From: Cherax quadricarinatus
Taxonomy: Eukaryota > Arthropoda > Malacostraca > Decapoda > Parastacidae
DNA length: 64,000 bases
Direction of reading: 5' to 3'
Assembly: GCF_038502225.1 (NCBI RefSeq)
Contig: NC_091357.1
Coordinates: forward strand, 8,831,639-8,895,638
Shown here piece after piece: positions 1 to 11,226 of this stretch. Made by a program: the position numbers and the translations under genes. The notes under the pieces were generated by a model. That model saw nothing but the letters and a program-made list of their open reading frames with translations. It ran no database searches and was not told where the DNA came from. Each line of letters starts with the position of its first letter. Within the stretch, counting starts at the first letter, position 1.

Positions 1-1711
1 TTGGACCAGTAAGTGAAGACAACGTAGCCTTTGGACCAGTAAGTGAAGACAACGTAGTCTTAGGACCAGTAAGTGAAGACAACGTAGTCCTAGGACCAGT
101 AAGTGAAGACAACGTAGTCCTAGGACCAGTAAGTGAAGACAACGTAGTCCTAGGACCAGTAAGTGAAGACAACGTAGTCCTAGGACCAGTAAGTGAAGAC
201 AACGTAGTCCTAGGACCAGTAAGTGAAGACAACGTAGTCCTAGGACCAGTAAGTGAAGACAACGTAGTCCTAGGACCAGTAAGTGAAGACATCGTAGTCC
301 TAGGACCAGTAAGTGAAGACAACGTAATTCTAGGACCAGTAAGTGAAGACAGCGTAGTCCTAGGACCAGTAAGTGAAGACAACGTAGTCCTAGGACCAGT
401 AAGTGAAGACAACGTAGTCCTAGGACCAGTAAGTGAAGACAACGTAGTCCTAGGACCAGTAAGTGAAGACAACGTAATTCTAGGACCAGTAAGTGAAGAC
501 AACGTAGTCCTAGGACCAGTAAGTGAAGACAACGTAGCCCTAGGACCAGTAAGTGAAGACAACGTAGCCCTAGGACCAGTAAGTGAAGACATCGTAGTCC
601 TAGGACCAGTAAGTGAAGACAACGTAGTCCTAGGACCAGTAAGTGAAGACAACGTAGCCCTAGGACCAGTAAGTGAAGACAACGTAGTCCTAGGACCAGT
701 AAGTGAAGACAACGTAGTCCTAGGACCAGTAAGTGAAGAAAACGTAGTCCTAGGACCAGTAAGTGAAGACAACGTAGTCCTAGGACCAGTAAGTGAAGAC
801 AACGTAGCCTTTAGACCAGTAAGTGAAGACAACGTAGTCCTAGGACCGGTAAGTGAAGACAACGTAGTCCTAGGACCAGTAAGTGAAGACAACGTAGTCC
901 TAGGACCAGTAAGTGAAGACAACGTAGTCCTAGGACCAGTAAGTGGAGACAACGTAGTCCTAGGACCAGTAAGTGAAGACAACGTAGTCCTAGGACCAGT
1001 AAGTGAAGACAACGTAGTCCTAGGACCAGTAAGTGAAGACAACGTAGTCCTAGGACCAGTAAGTGAAGACAACGTAATCCTAGGACCAGTAAGTGAAGAC
1101 AGCGTAGTCCTAGGACCAGTAAGTGAAGACATCGTAGTCCTAGGACCAGTAAGTGAAGACAACGTAGTCCTAGGACCAGTAAGTGAAGACAACGTAGTCC
1201 TAGGACCAGTAAGTGAAGGCAACGTAGTCCTAGGACCAGTAAGTGAAGACAACGTAGTCCTAGGACCAGTAAGTGAAGAAAACGTAGTCCTAGGACCAGT
1301 AAGTGAAGACAACGTAGCCTTTGGACCAGTAAGTGAAGACAACGTAGTCCTAGGACCAGTAAGTGAAGACAACGTAGTCCTAGGACCAGTAAGTGAAGAC
1401 AACGTAGTCCTAGGACCAGTAAGTGGAGACAACGTAGCCTTTAGACCAGTAAGTGAAGACAACGTAGTCCTAGGACCAGTAAAGTGAAGACAACGTTGTC
1501 TTAGGACCAGTAAAGTGAAGACAACGTTGTCTTAGGACCAGTAAAGTGAAGACAACGTTGTCTTAGGACCAGTAAAGTGAAGACAACGTTGTCTTAGGAC
1601 CAGTAAAGTGAAGACAACGTTGTCTTAGGACCAGTAAAGTGAAGACAACGTTGTCTTAGGACCAGTAAAGTGAAGACAACGTTGTCTTAGGACCAGTAAA
1701 GTGAAGACAAC
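1..1711. repeat. 30/31-bp minisatellite, about 57 units
   Basis: About 49 near-identical 30-bp units (core GGACCAGTAAGTGAAGAC) run to about 1470. The array then switches abruptly to a 31-bp form carrying GTAAAGTG and ACGTTGTC for the last eight units. The window starts inside the array, so its left end is not seen. Variants such as GTAGCCC and GTAATTC recur at separated positions, as expected from unequal exchange. No reading frame here looks real. Confidence 0.97.
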
Positions 1712-1803
1712 AGTCACAGGATCAATAAAGTTGCTGCAGATTAAGGTGACAACAAACTTGTCCTTGAAATAGTAAAGTGAAGTGAAATAAAACAACAAAA
1801 ATC

Positions 1804-1980
1804 TACAATACCCTGACTGGAACAATTCCGATCAACTCACTTAGGAGAGCAACCTTGTGACGAAGTTTCGGTCCTTCCTGGACCACTAACAATGATTCAG
1901 GACGGACCGAAACGTCGTCATAGTTCTTCCTTTCCTAAGTGTGTTTTTTATGAATTATTCCAGCTACGATATAGTACCTT
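1804..1980. mobile_element. Palindromic hairpin element, family f, copy 1
   Basis: Outer arms ACAATACCCTGACTGGAACA and its diverged inverse (AATTATTCCAGCTACG) enclose two inward hairpins. The right one reads GGACC-GAAACGTCGTC (1904-1919). The same termini and core recur at 22523, 24535, 34221, 35229 and 54118, so this is a dispersed family. No coding capacity. The GAAACGTC next to a short stem resembles the hammerhead-like elements near 28-35 kb, but the upstream box is weak here. Confidence 0.6.
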
Positions 1981-3660
1981 TTTATTCTAAATAACCCGAA
2001 CTTTTCGAGGGGTAACCTGAAGATATCACTTCCATCCCTCCTGGAACAGTATCAACTACGACCTGATAATGATACAGAACGGACCGTAATGTCGTCCAGA
2101 ATTTCCTCCGTAAATGTGACTGATACTTTTACAGTGCTAATGGATTTTCCCAAAACAACACCCCACCATTTAATCCCTCCCGGCCGTATATTACCAGGTT
2201 AAATTATCATAAAATTCCAGTGACCCGTTTACATTTTACAGCGTTTGATAAAGTTAAAAAATCGCGCTACGTTGAAAATATATTGGTGTTGAAATAGATA
2301 GGGAGGATTAACATAGATGGGGAGCGTAATACTACGGAGGCTTAGGTCGATGACTGAGTTAATACCCTTCATGGATGACTCAACCAGAAATTATTTTGTA
2401 GTTTCCTCCGACTCTTTTATTTTTTAACACTGGTAACGAGCGAAAATTAATGTAATGCTTCACGTGACACTGTAGATATTAATATTTGAGAATATTCATC
2501 TTCATTTTTATTAATTTGCATTTTTAGTTTTAATGTCACGTGCACAATTCTACGTATTTTTTTTTAAAGGAATTATTCAACTTCACTGTTATTCGTTTGT
2601 GTTTTAGCTTCAGTGTTGTATGTAAATCTCTTCGGATTATTATACACTCTATTGTTCACTATCACTGTTACAGTCGAGATCATAGTATGTAAAAATACAA
2701 TACCAATGAGTCTTTTTAGCTGAAAAGAATAGAGAGGGGTAGACAAGGGTGAAGCATAGATAAAGGTTGCAATGAGGGGAGGAAGAGAGAATGCGGGAAA
2801 GACAGAATAGAAGGAGTGAATAAATGGTGAGAGAAGAGTCGAGAAAAATAGGAAAATTAATCTGACTGTCAGAGAAGGAATTGGTGAGCGAGGGAGAGGG
2901 AGGAGGGGAGAGAAAGGGGAGGGACGGGGGTGCTGGGGAAGAAGAGGGAGACAGAGACAAAGAGAGTGTTAAGTGAAGACTTGATCAAGCTACAGAAATG
3001 GCCCAGTATGTGAGCACTGAAATTGCACTCTGGCAAATGCAAGGTTATAAGGATTAAACAAAGAGTAATTAAACCATACTAAGACTGCCCTTTTTTAAGA
3101 TTTTAACAGAACCAACGAGAGGAAAATAACCTGCTTGATTTTGTTCTGGCTAACAAGAAGAACCTTGTCATAAATCTATATATTATGGAGGAGCTAGGTA
3201 CGAGCGAACACAAATTACATTTAACACTGAAATTACAGTAAGAGCCTCACATTTTCGTTCTGCAGATTACAGTGAGCTTAGAGAACACACACCATGAGAG
3301 TTAACTGGAATAATGAACAGATAAATATGAAAGTTTTCTAAATTCTATACATGCTGCCTAGATACCATATATTCGGCATAGAGAAATAAGATCGAATATA
3401 AATGATCAGAAGTGGGTAAACATGAGACTAAAACACTTTTAGGAGGAAAGAAATGAATTTATAGGCACATCACTAGAGGGGAGAGTCACTTCATAAACCA
3501 ATATATTCATATTAAAAGAGGTTAAAAAAAGGGTTGAAGTCCTAAAGGACTCTTGGAAAGTCTTAAAAGTTTTTGGAAGATCTTAAAAGACTCTCGAGAA
3601 GTCTTAAAGGAGCGGCACGGACAAGAAAAGCGACCATGAATGCACAAGGGAAACTGATAA
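1981..3660. other. AT-rich stretch without recognisable gene
   Basis: 1990-2110 may be a second, badly diverged family f copy (CTCCTGGAAC ... GGACCGTAATGTCGTCC). 2660-2980 is purine-rich on the plus strand, which alone opens a meaningless minus-strand frame. I see no motif, splice pattern or conserved protein in the rest. Confidence 0.5.
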
Positions 3661-4469
3661 GTTGTTCAAGTCAGTTCCTGATTAACCAGGCTGTGGTGAA
3701 TACTTTGGACCGTGTGCAGCTAGCACCAACAGCCTGGTTGACAAGAATAGCAACCAGAAAGACCTAGATTGGGACCAGGCTGCTGGGGGCGATGACCCAT
3801 CTCGGGGGTAAATCGACAGGAAGATCAGACATAGTATGGTATAAGTATTGAAATGTGGGTTGTGACATCCGTAGAATTTACCAACCGTAGGCCAGTCTAC
3901 CGCAGTATCTACTACCTCCACAGCATCTACTCTTCTACCTCTACTTCACAGGGATCTACTTTTCTATACTTTACAGCTTTATATGTCAGACACAGATTTT
4001 TTTTTAAACATCTGCTTTACTTTTGAGGATAGTGGCGATGGTGATGACTGCGGTGATAATAATGACAGTTGCGATGATAGTAATGATAATGACAACAGTG
4101 ACTAATGCTGACAGTGGTGATAATGACGATCGTAATGAGGGTGAGTGGTGATAATGACGATCATAATGAATGTGAGTGGTGATAGTGACGATCACAATGA
4201 AAGTGAGTGGTGATAGTGAAAGGAACGGTGACAGCTTCTATTATAACTATCTGCAGGTTACCTACAGATGTTTCTTGGTGGAGGCAGGTACCAGGCGAGG
4301 CCTCCTGGTTGATGGGCTGATCAACCAGACTGTTTGTGCTAGCACCACTTTTAAAATATAATTCTTGAAGTTCTGCTTCATTTGTATATATTTAATCTTG
4401 CCTTAATATCATCATTTTAAATAAATATTTAAAAATCGGCAAGATTATTTATATAATTTTACTGATGCT
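3661..4469. other. Dispersed-repeat fragments and GAT-rich sequence
   Basis: ATTAACCAGGCTGTGG (3682 on) and GGTTGATGGGCTGATCAACC (4310 on) resemble the repeat at 19262 and the 3' sequences of LINE A. 4025-4225 is a GAT-rich imperfect repeat of about 31 bp. No gene is visible. Confidence 0.4.
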
Positions 4470-4474
4470 ATTCT

Positions 4475-4524
<50 letters not shown>

Positions 4525-4525
4525 T
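4470..4525. repeat. (AAT)n microsatellite
   Basis: Uninterrupted ATA/AAT trinucleotides followed by a short inverse ATT stretch. Confidence 0.95.
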
Positions 4526-4597
4526 TATTATTATTATTGTTACCTTACGTGTTCACTAAATCATTGAAATCCACATCATAACTGTTCCCAACATATC

Positions 4598-4613
4598 ACA
4601 CACACACACATAT

Positions 4614-4707
<94 letters not shown>
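4598..4707. repeat. (CA)n microsatellite
   Basis: About 50 CA dinucleotides, interrupted once near the start by TATACATA. Confidence 0.97.
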
Positions 4708-4709
<2 letters not shown>

Positions 4710-5080
4710 CCATCATACTGCCCACACATTACTAACATACTCTCCACACATTACCAATATACTCCCCACACATTACCAGCATACTGCCCACACACTACCA
4801 ACATTATGCCCACACACTACCAACATAATGCCCACACATTAACCATACCCCCGGCCGGGATTGAACCCGCGGTCATAGAGTCTCAAAACTCCAGCCCGTC
4901 ACGTTAGCTAACGTGACGGGCTGGAGTTTTGAGACTCTATGACCGCGGGTTCAATCCCGGCCGGGGGTATGGTTTGTTTGCAATCGTGTCATTACGATTT
5001 CTTGAGCCCACACATTATCAACATACTGCCCACACACATTACCAACATACTGCCCACACACTACCAACATACTGCCTGTC
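4705..5080. repeat. Imperfect ~21-bp minisatellite (CCCACACATTACCAACATACTG)
   Basis: Units of CCACACATTACCAACATACTG run up to about 4840 and resume after 5006. The palindromic tRNA-like element between them therefore inserted into a pre-existing array. Confidence 0.8.
4841..5006. mobile_element. Perfect 134-bp palindrome with a tRNA-like head (foldback SINE)
   Basis: 4841-4974 is an exact palindrome centred between 4907 and 4908. The right arm reads like a tRNA-derived SINE head: GGCTAACG-type A-box region reduced to GCTAACGTGACGGG, then GGGTTCAATCCC as a good B box (TRNA consensus GGTTCRANTCC). A 30-bp tail, TTGCAATCGTGTCATTACG and onward, follows only on the right. The same head, inverted in the same way and with the same tail, occurs at 23089. 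It is not a functional tRNA gene: the acceptor ends do not pair as a tRNA. Confidence 0.8.
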
Positions 5081-5214
5081 AACAAACCAGCTTCACTTTC
5101 CATAATCTTACTCTTCAAAATGTCATAAATTTGTGGCTCTCACGCGAGGTTAAAATAAAAAAAAACACTTTTCGTCAAACTTGGTATATCCGCCGCTACA
5201 AGATTTGAGAATGC

Positions 5215-5655
5215 GCAGCGAGGCGCCGGCACACCAGCTATGATGCCGGCACACCAGCTATGAGGCCGGCACACCAGCTATGATGCCGGCACACCAGCTA
5301 TGATGCCGGCACACCAGCTATGATGCCGGCACACCAGCTATGATGCCGGCACACGAGCTATGATGCCGGCACACCAGCTATGATGCCGGCACACCAGCTA
5401 TGATGCCGGCACACCAGCTATGATGCCGGCACACCAGCTATGATGCCGGCACACCAGCTATGATGCCGGCACACCAGCTATGATGCCGGCACACCAGCTA
5501 TGATGCCGGCACACCAGCTATGATGCCGGCACACCAGCTATGATGCCGGCACACCAGCTATGATGCCGGCACACCAGCTATGATGCCGGCACACCAGCTA
5601 TGATGCCGGCACACCAGCTATGATGCCGGCACACCAGCTATGATGCCGGCACAGT
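5215..5655. repeat. 20-bp minisatellite, about 22 units
   Basis: Unit TGATGCCGGCACACCAGCTA, almost invariant. Single changes are TGAGGC in early units and CACGAGC once. GC-rich in an AT-rich setting. Confidence 0.97.
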
Positions 5656-6060
5656 AAAAATCACTCGTCATCAATAATTAACTGTTCAAGTAGACAGTGG
5701 CAACGAGTGAAGTTTACAGAAGCCTTAATTATTATTATTAATTATATGCTTATCATTATCATTATACTATTATTATACAGTTATTATCGTTATATATGCT
5801 TATTATTATTATTAGTATTATTATATAGTTATTACCATTGTTATATTATTACTATTATCATTATATGCTTATTATCATTATATTATATATAATTATAATT
5901 ATATTACTATTATCATTAGTTATTTATACATTATTATATTCTTATATTACTTTTAATTATCACTTTATAGATATTATTATCGTTACATTATTATTCGCTG
6001 AACGAATTAGCAAAGATTTACACAAGTTTGGGTAAACAATATTTAGAAACATAAGTCATG
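5656..6060. other. ATT/TAT-rich low-complexity tract
   Basis: Imperfect TTATTA and ATTATATA repeats at about 5725-5990. The open frames here come from base composition and are not genes. Confidence 0.7.
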
Positions 6061-6075
6061 TATTATCATTATTAT

Positions 6076-6113
6076 TATTCTCTCTCTTTCTCCCCCTGTC
6101 TCCCTCCCTCCCT

Positions 6114-6193
<80 letters not shown>
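6076..6193. repeat. (CT)n microsatellite with CCCT head
   Basis: A run of CCCT tetranucleotides passes into about 36 CT dinucleotides. Confidence 0.95.
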
Positions 6194-6195
<2 letters not shown>

Positions 6196-6551
6196 CTAAG
6201 GGGAAGGGTTATAAGCAATATCTCCCTGACATTCACTCCCTCACCCTGCATTTTAAGCAGGTCGCCTAAAACTCAGACGTGTTGAACCTCCCTTACTCTC
6301 ATTTCATGTTTTTTTTTTTTTACGTTTTTTGATGGGTTCTTAAAGTTACCCCTCCACCCTCCCCCTGATGTCTCAACCCCCCCCCACCTATCACTCTCTC
6401 CTTTGCCTCATCTACCTCCCTCCCTCCCTACCACCGCGAGCCACCATACAAGACCCCCTTACAACCATCGTCACCAGCAAGGACTTCAGCTACAACTACC
6501 AACAACCACTACCACCATCCATCACCAACAACAACAACTATTACCACCACC
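6194..6551. other. C-rich and ACC-rich tract upstream of LINE A copy 1
   Basis: Pyrimidine-rich, ending in ACC trinucleotides that touch the LINE 5' break. The open frame running through it into the LINE is fortuitous. Confidence 0.6.
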
Positions 6552-7490
6552 ACGCGGTTAACCTCCAAGAAGATATAAACAAAGTTTTCCAGTGGGCAAC
6601 GGTAAACAATATGATGTTCAATGAGGACAAATTCCAACTACTCCGTTATGGAAAACTGGAGGAGATAATAACTAGAACAGAGTATACTACTGACTCCGGC
6701 CATACAATAGAGCGGAAAAATAATGTAAGGGACCTGGGAGTAGTAATGTCTGAGGATCTCACTTTCAAGGATCACAACAGTGCCACGATCGCACGTGCAA
6801 AGAAAATGATAGGATGGATAATGAGAACTTTCAAAACGAGAGATGCCAAGCCCATGATGATCCTTTTCAAATCACTTGTTCTCTCTAGGCTGGAATACTG
6901 CTGTACATTAACATCTCCATACAAAGCAGGTGAAATCGCAGATCTAGAGAGTGTACAGAGATCCTTTACTGCACGTATAAGTTCTGTCAAGCACCTTAAC
7001 TACTGGGAACGCTTGGAAGCACTTGACTTGTACTCGTTGGAACGCAGGAGGGAGAGATATATCATAATCTACACTTGGAAAATCTTGGAAGGAATGGTCC
7101 CAAATCTGCACATAGAAATCACTCCCTACGAAAGTAAAAGACTGGGCAGGCGATGCAAAATGCCGCCAATAAAAAGTAGGGGCGCCATTGGTACACTAAG
7201 AGAAAACACCATAAGTGTCCTAGGCCCAAAACTGTTCAACAGCCTCCCATCAAGCATTAGGGGAATTGCCAATAAACCCCTGGCTGCCTTCAAGAGAGAG
7301 CTGGACAGATACCTAAAGTCAGTGCTGGATCAGCCGGGCTGTGGCTCGTACGTCGGACTGCGTGCGGCCAGCAGTAACAGCCTAGTTGATCAGGCCCTGA
7401 TCCATCGGGAGGCCTGGTCATGGACCGGGCCGCGGGGGCGTTGATCCCCGGAATAACCTCCAGGTAACCTCCAGGTAACCACTACCCCCG
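6552..7490 (+). mobile_element. LINE family A, copy 1 (5'-truncated, CR1/Jockey group)
   Basis: Starts abruptly at GCGGTTAACCTCC inside an ACC-rich tract, and is closely similar to 9797-10726 in copy 2. It ends in the family tail GATCCCCGGAATAACC followed by two copies of CTCCAGGTAAC. CCA-rich sequence flanks both sides, so the insertion target was a CCA-rich repeat. The 5' truncation and tail are typical of target-primed reverse transcription. Confidence 0.9.
6554..7444 (+). pseudogene. Reverse transcriptase C-terminal part, LINE A copy 1
   Basis: About 296 residues downstream of the catalytic FADD segment are kept (compare copy 2). Recognisable blocks are the NLQEDINKVFQWA stretch, the NNVRDLGVVMSEDLTFKDH block, the KSLVLSRLEYCC block and a C-terminal region ending in WTGPRGR. 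The palm motifs are missing because of 5' truncation, so it cannot encode an active enzyme. The frame is otherwise open to a natural stop just before the tail. The 62 codons upstream in the same frame come from the ACC-rich repeat. Confidence 0.88.
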
Positions 7491-7883
7491 ATCCTGTCTT
7501 TCACCACAACCACCGTCTTCACCATTCCCCCACCACCACCACTATCACCACCACCACTCCCCACCAAAACCACCACTACCTCCACACCCAAAACCACCCC
7601 CAACATTTACCACCACCATGACCCCCCACCCCCACCACCGCCTTCATATCCTCCAACACCATTCCTTTCCCTCATACCCTCAGCACACCCCTGTCTCCCC
7701 CCTCCCAACCATTACCCCGTCACCCCCTCCCAACCATAACCCCTCCCCCACCCCATCTCTCAAGAAGCATACAATAACAGCCTCTCTGACGTCCCTGCAT
7801 AAAGGCCAGTATCGCACAGGCAATGGTAATAAAGCCCAAGAAAGCATTCTAATAACACCTAACTTTGTGGAACTATGTGAGAA
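7491..7883. other. CCA/ACC-rich low-complexity sequence
   Basis: Continuation of the CCA-rich tract on the far side of LINE A copy 1, passing into CCCCTCCCAACCAT repeats. No gene seen. Confidence 0.6.
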
Positions 7884-8695
7884 CTAGGAGTGCTAGGACA
7901 GATTACTAGGAGAGCTGGGAGTGCTAGGACAGATTACTAGGAGAGCTGGGAGTGCTAGGACAGATTACTAGGAGAGCTGGGAGTGCTAGGACAGATTACT
8001 AGGAGAGCTGGGAGTGCTAGGACAGATTACTAGGAGAGCTGGGAGTGCTAGGACAGATTACTCGGAGAGCTGGGAGTGCTAGGACAGATTACTAGGAGAG
8101 CTGGGAGTGCTAGGACAGATTACTAGGAGAGCTGGGAGTGCTAGGACAGATTACTCGGAGAGCTGGGAGTGCTAGGACAGATAACTAGGAGAGCTGGGAG
8201 TGCTAGAACAGATAACTAGGAGAGCTGGGAGTGCTAGGACAGATTACTAGGAGAGCTGGGAGTGCTAGGACAGATAACTAGGAGAGCTGGGAGTGCTAGG
8301 ACAGATTACTAGGAGAGCTGGGAGTGCTAGGACAGATCACTACAAGAGCTGGGAGTGCTAGGACAGATTACTAGAAGAGGTGGGGGTGCTAGGACAGATT
8401 ACTAGGAGAGCTGGGAGTGCTAGAATACATTACTAGGAGAGCTGGGAGTATTAGGACAGATTACTAGGAAAGCTGGCAGTGCTAGGACATTACTAGTAGG
8501 GCTGGGAGTGCTAGGACAGATTACTAGGAAAGCTGGGAGTACTAGGACACATAACTAGGAGAGCTGGGAGTGCTAGGACAGGTTACTAGGAGAGCTGGCA
8601 GTGTTAGGACAGGTTACCAGGAGAGCTGGCAGTGCTAGGACAGGTTACGATGAGAGCTGGGAGTGCTAGGACAAATTACTAGGAGAACTAGGATA
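7884..8695. repeat. 31-bp minisatellite, about 26 units
   Basis: Unit core GAGAGCTGGGAGTGCTAGGA followed by CAGATTACTAG. The left two thirds are nearly identical; from about 8400 rightward the units decay, with deletions and TTAGG variants. Decay at one edge is usual for old array ends. Confidence 0.96.
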
Positions 8696-8699
8696 TGTT

Positions 8700-8833
8700 A
8701 ATTTCTCAACACACAGACATGTCAGTCTATCCTTAACACACACACGCACACACGTCACTCTCTCCTCAAAACATTCACGTCAGTCGATCTCCAATACACA
8801 CATGTCAGTCTATCCTCAAAACACACACATCAT
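8700..8833. repeat. CA-rich minisatellite (ACACACGTCAGTCTATCCTCA), left part
   Basis: Imperfect units of CGTCAGTCTATCCTCAACAC with variable CA length. The array continues beyond LINE A copy 2 at 10727. Confidence 0.85.
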
Positions 8834-10726
8834 ATGCCAAAAACAAGGAAAATACCACATCTAGTATCGGGCCCTTACTCAGACAGGATGGGACTTACAC
8901 AGATGACAACAAGGAAATGAGTGAAATATTGAAATCCCAGTACGACTCTGTGTTTAGTGAACCACTAATCAGTCTGAGGATCGACGACCCAAATGATTTC
9001 TTCATGAATGAGCCTCAAAACTCCATAAATGTATGCCAGATTTCCGACATTACCATAACTCCGATAGATTTCGAAAAAGCCATTGACAACATGCCTATGC
9101 ACTCAGCCCCGGGCCCAGACTCATGGAACTCTTTCATTAAGAACTGCAAGAAACCCCTCTCACGCGCCCTAAGTACACTATGGAGGAGGAGCTTGGACAT
9201 GGGTGAAATTCCAGTCACTTAAAACAACGGATATAGCCCCACTCCATAAAGGTGGCAGCAAAGCATTAGCTAAAAACCATAGACCAATAGCTCTGACGTC
9301 CCACATCATAAAAATCTTTGAAATAGTGCTAAGAAGCAGGATTGCAAATCACCTGGATTCCCAAAATCTGCACAATCCAGGGCAACATGGGTTCAGGGCA
9401 GGTCCCTCCTGCCTCTCACAACTACTGGATCACTATGATATGGCCTTGGATGCACTGGAAGAAAATCAGAATGCAGATGTAATATACACAGACTTTGCAA
9501 AAGTAGTTGACAAATGCGATCATGGCGTAATAACCCATAATGCGTGCTAAAGGAATAACTGGGAAAGTGGGGAGATGGATCTTCAACTTCCTAACAAATC
9601 GAACACAAAGAGTAGTGGTCAACAGAGTTAAATCGGAGGCTGCCATAGTGAAGAGCTCTGTTCCACAAGGCACAGTACTCGCCCCCATATTATTCCTCAT
9701 CCTTATATCAGACATAGACAGAGATATACATCACAGCACCGTATCATCCTTTGCGGATGATACTAGGATCTGCATGAGGCTGTCATCTGCTGAGGACGCG
9801 GTTAACCTCCAAGAAGATATAAACAAAGTTTTCCAGTGGGCAACGGTAAACAATATGATGTTCAATGAGGACAAATTCCAACTACTCCGTTATGGAAAAC
9901 TGGAGGAGATAATAACTAGAACAGAGTATACTACAGACTCTGGCCATACAATAGAGCGGAAAAATAATGTAAGGGACCTGGGAGTAGTAATGTCTGAAGA
10001 TCTCACTTTCAAGGATCACAACAGTGCCACGATCGCACGTGCAAAGAAAATGATAGGATGGATAATGAGAACATTCAAAACGAGAGATGCCAAGCCAATG
10101 ATGATCCTTTTCAAATCACTTGTTCTCTCTAGGCTGGAATACTGCTGTACATTAACATCTCCATTCAAAGCAGGTGAAATCGCAGATCTAGAGAGTGTAC
10201 AGAGATCCTTTACTGCACGTATAAGTTCTGTCAAGCACCTTAACTACTGGGAACGCTTGGAAGCACTTGACTTGTACTCGTTGGAACGCAGGAGGGAGAG
10301 ATATATCATAATCTACACCTGGAAAATTATGGAATGAATGGTCCCAAATCTGCACACAGAAATCACTCCCTACGAAAGTAAAATACTGGGCAGGCGATGC
10401 AAAATGCCCCCAATTAAAAGTAGGGGCGCCATTGGTACACTAAGGGAAAGCACCATAAGTGTCCGGGGCCCAAGACTGTTCAACAGCCTCCCATCAAGCA
10501 TTCGGGGAATTGCCAATAAACCCCTGGCTGCCTTCAAGAAAAAGCTGGACAGATACCTAAAGTCAGTACCGGATCAGCCGGGCTGTGGCTCGTACGTTGG
10601 CCTGCGTGCGGCCAGCAGTAACAGCCTAGTTGATCAGGCCTTGATCCATCGGGAGGCCTGGTCATGGACCGGGCCGCTGGGGCGTTGATCCCCGGAATAA
10701 CCTCCAGGTAACCTCCAGGTATCCAG
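8834..10726 (+). mobile_element. LINE family A, copy 2 (longest copy)
   Basis: A 1.9-kb insertion splits the CA-rich minisatellite. It is 5'-truncated before the reverse transcriptase and carries the family tail (GATCCCCGGAATAACC, CTCCAGGTA units) at 10690-10726. Over the shared 3' 930 bp it differs from copy 1 by only a few substitutions, so the two insertions are of similar, fairly recent age. Confidence 0.92.
8836..10688 (+). pseudogene. Non-LTR reverse transcriptase, frameshifted (LINE A copy 2)
   Basis: Covers most of the RT domain in order: PGPDSWNSFI (RT1 region), APLHKGGSKALAKNHRPIAL, QHGFRAGPSCLSQL, VIYTDFAKVVDKCDH, VPQGTVLAPILF, then the catalytic SFADDTRI at 9747-9770. Damage: a frame change near 9215, a second near 9535, and a nonsense change at about 10334 (GGA to TGA relative to copy 1). 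The endonuclease is absent. The change of AFD to VVD in the DFAKVVDK motif is also atypical. CR1/Jockey-group assignment is from overall motif spacing, not a tree. Confidence 0.9.
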
Positions 10727-11191
10727 GTAACATCAGTCTCTCCTCAACACACACACACGTCAGTATCATCGACACACCCACAGTCAGTATTTCCTCAACA
10801 CACACACACACACACACACGTCAGTATCATCAACACACCCACAGTCAATATTTCCTCAACACACACACACACGTCAGTCTATCATCAACGCATGCACACA
10901 GTCAGTATATCCTCAACACACACACACACACACACATCAGTCTCTCAACACAAACACACACACGTCAGTCTATCATCAACACAAATACACACACACGTCA
11001 GTCTATCCTGAACACACATACACACGTCAGTATATCGTCAGCACACACACACACACACACACACACGTCAGTCTATCCTCAACACACACGTCAGTTACCT
11101 GGAGGTTATTCCGGGGACACACACACGTCAGTCTATCCTCAACACACACACACGTCAGTATTATCAACACACCTACAGCCAGTATATCCTC

Positions 11192-11226
<35 letters not shown>

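Noticed and set aside
1..1711. CRISPR-like array (regular 30-bp repeats)
   Set aside because: No variable spacers: units are contiguous, and the setting is eukaryotic.
2649..2960. 103-residue Ser/Pro-rich minus-strand protein
   Set aside because: Purine-rich plus strand gives a low-complexity frame; no conserved feature.
4908..4974. Functional tRNA gene in the palindrome
   Set aside because: Inverted duplicate with a SINE tail; no acceptor pairing with a 3' discriminator.
5215..5655. CRISPR-like or promoter array
   Set aside because: Contiguous 20-bp units without spacers; plain minisatellite.
6368..6553. N-terminal extension of the LINE A protein
   Set aside because: The 62 codons come from C-rich and ACC-rich repeat; copy 2 has RT sequence upstream of the corresponding point.
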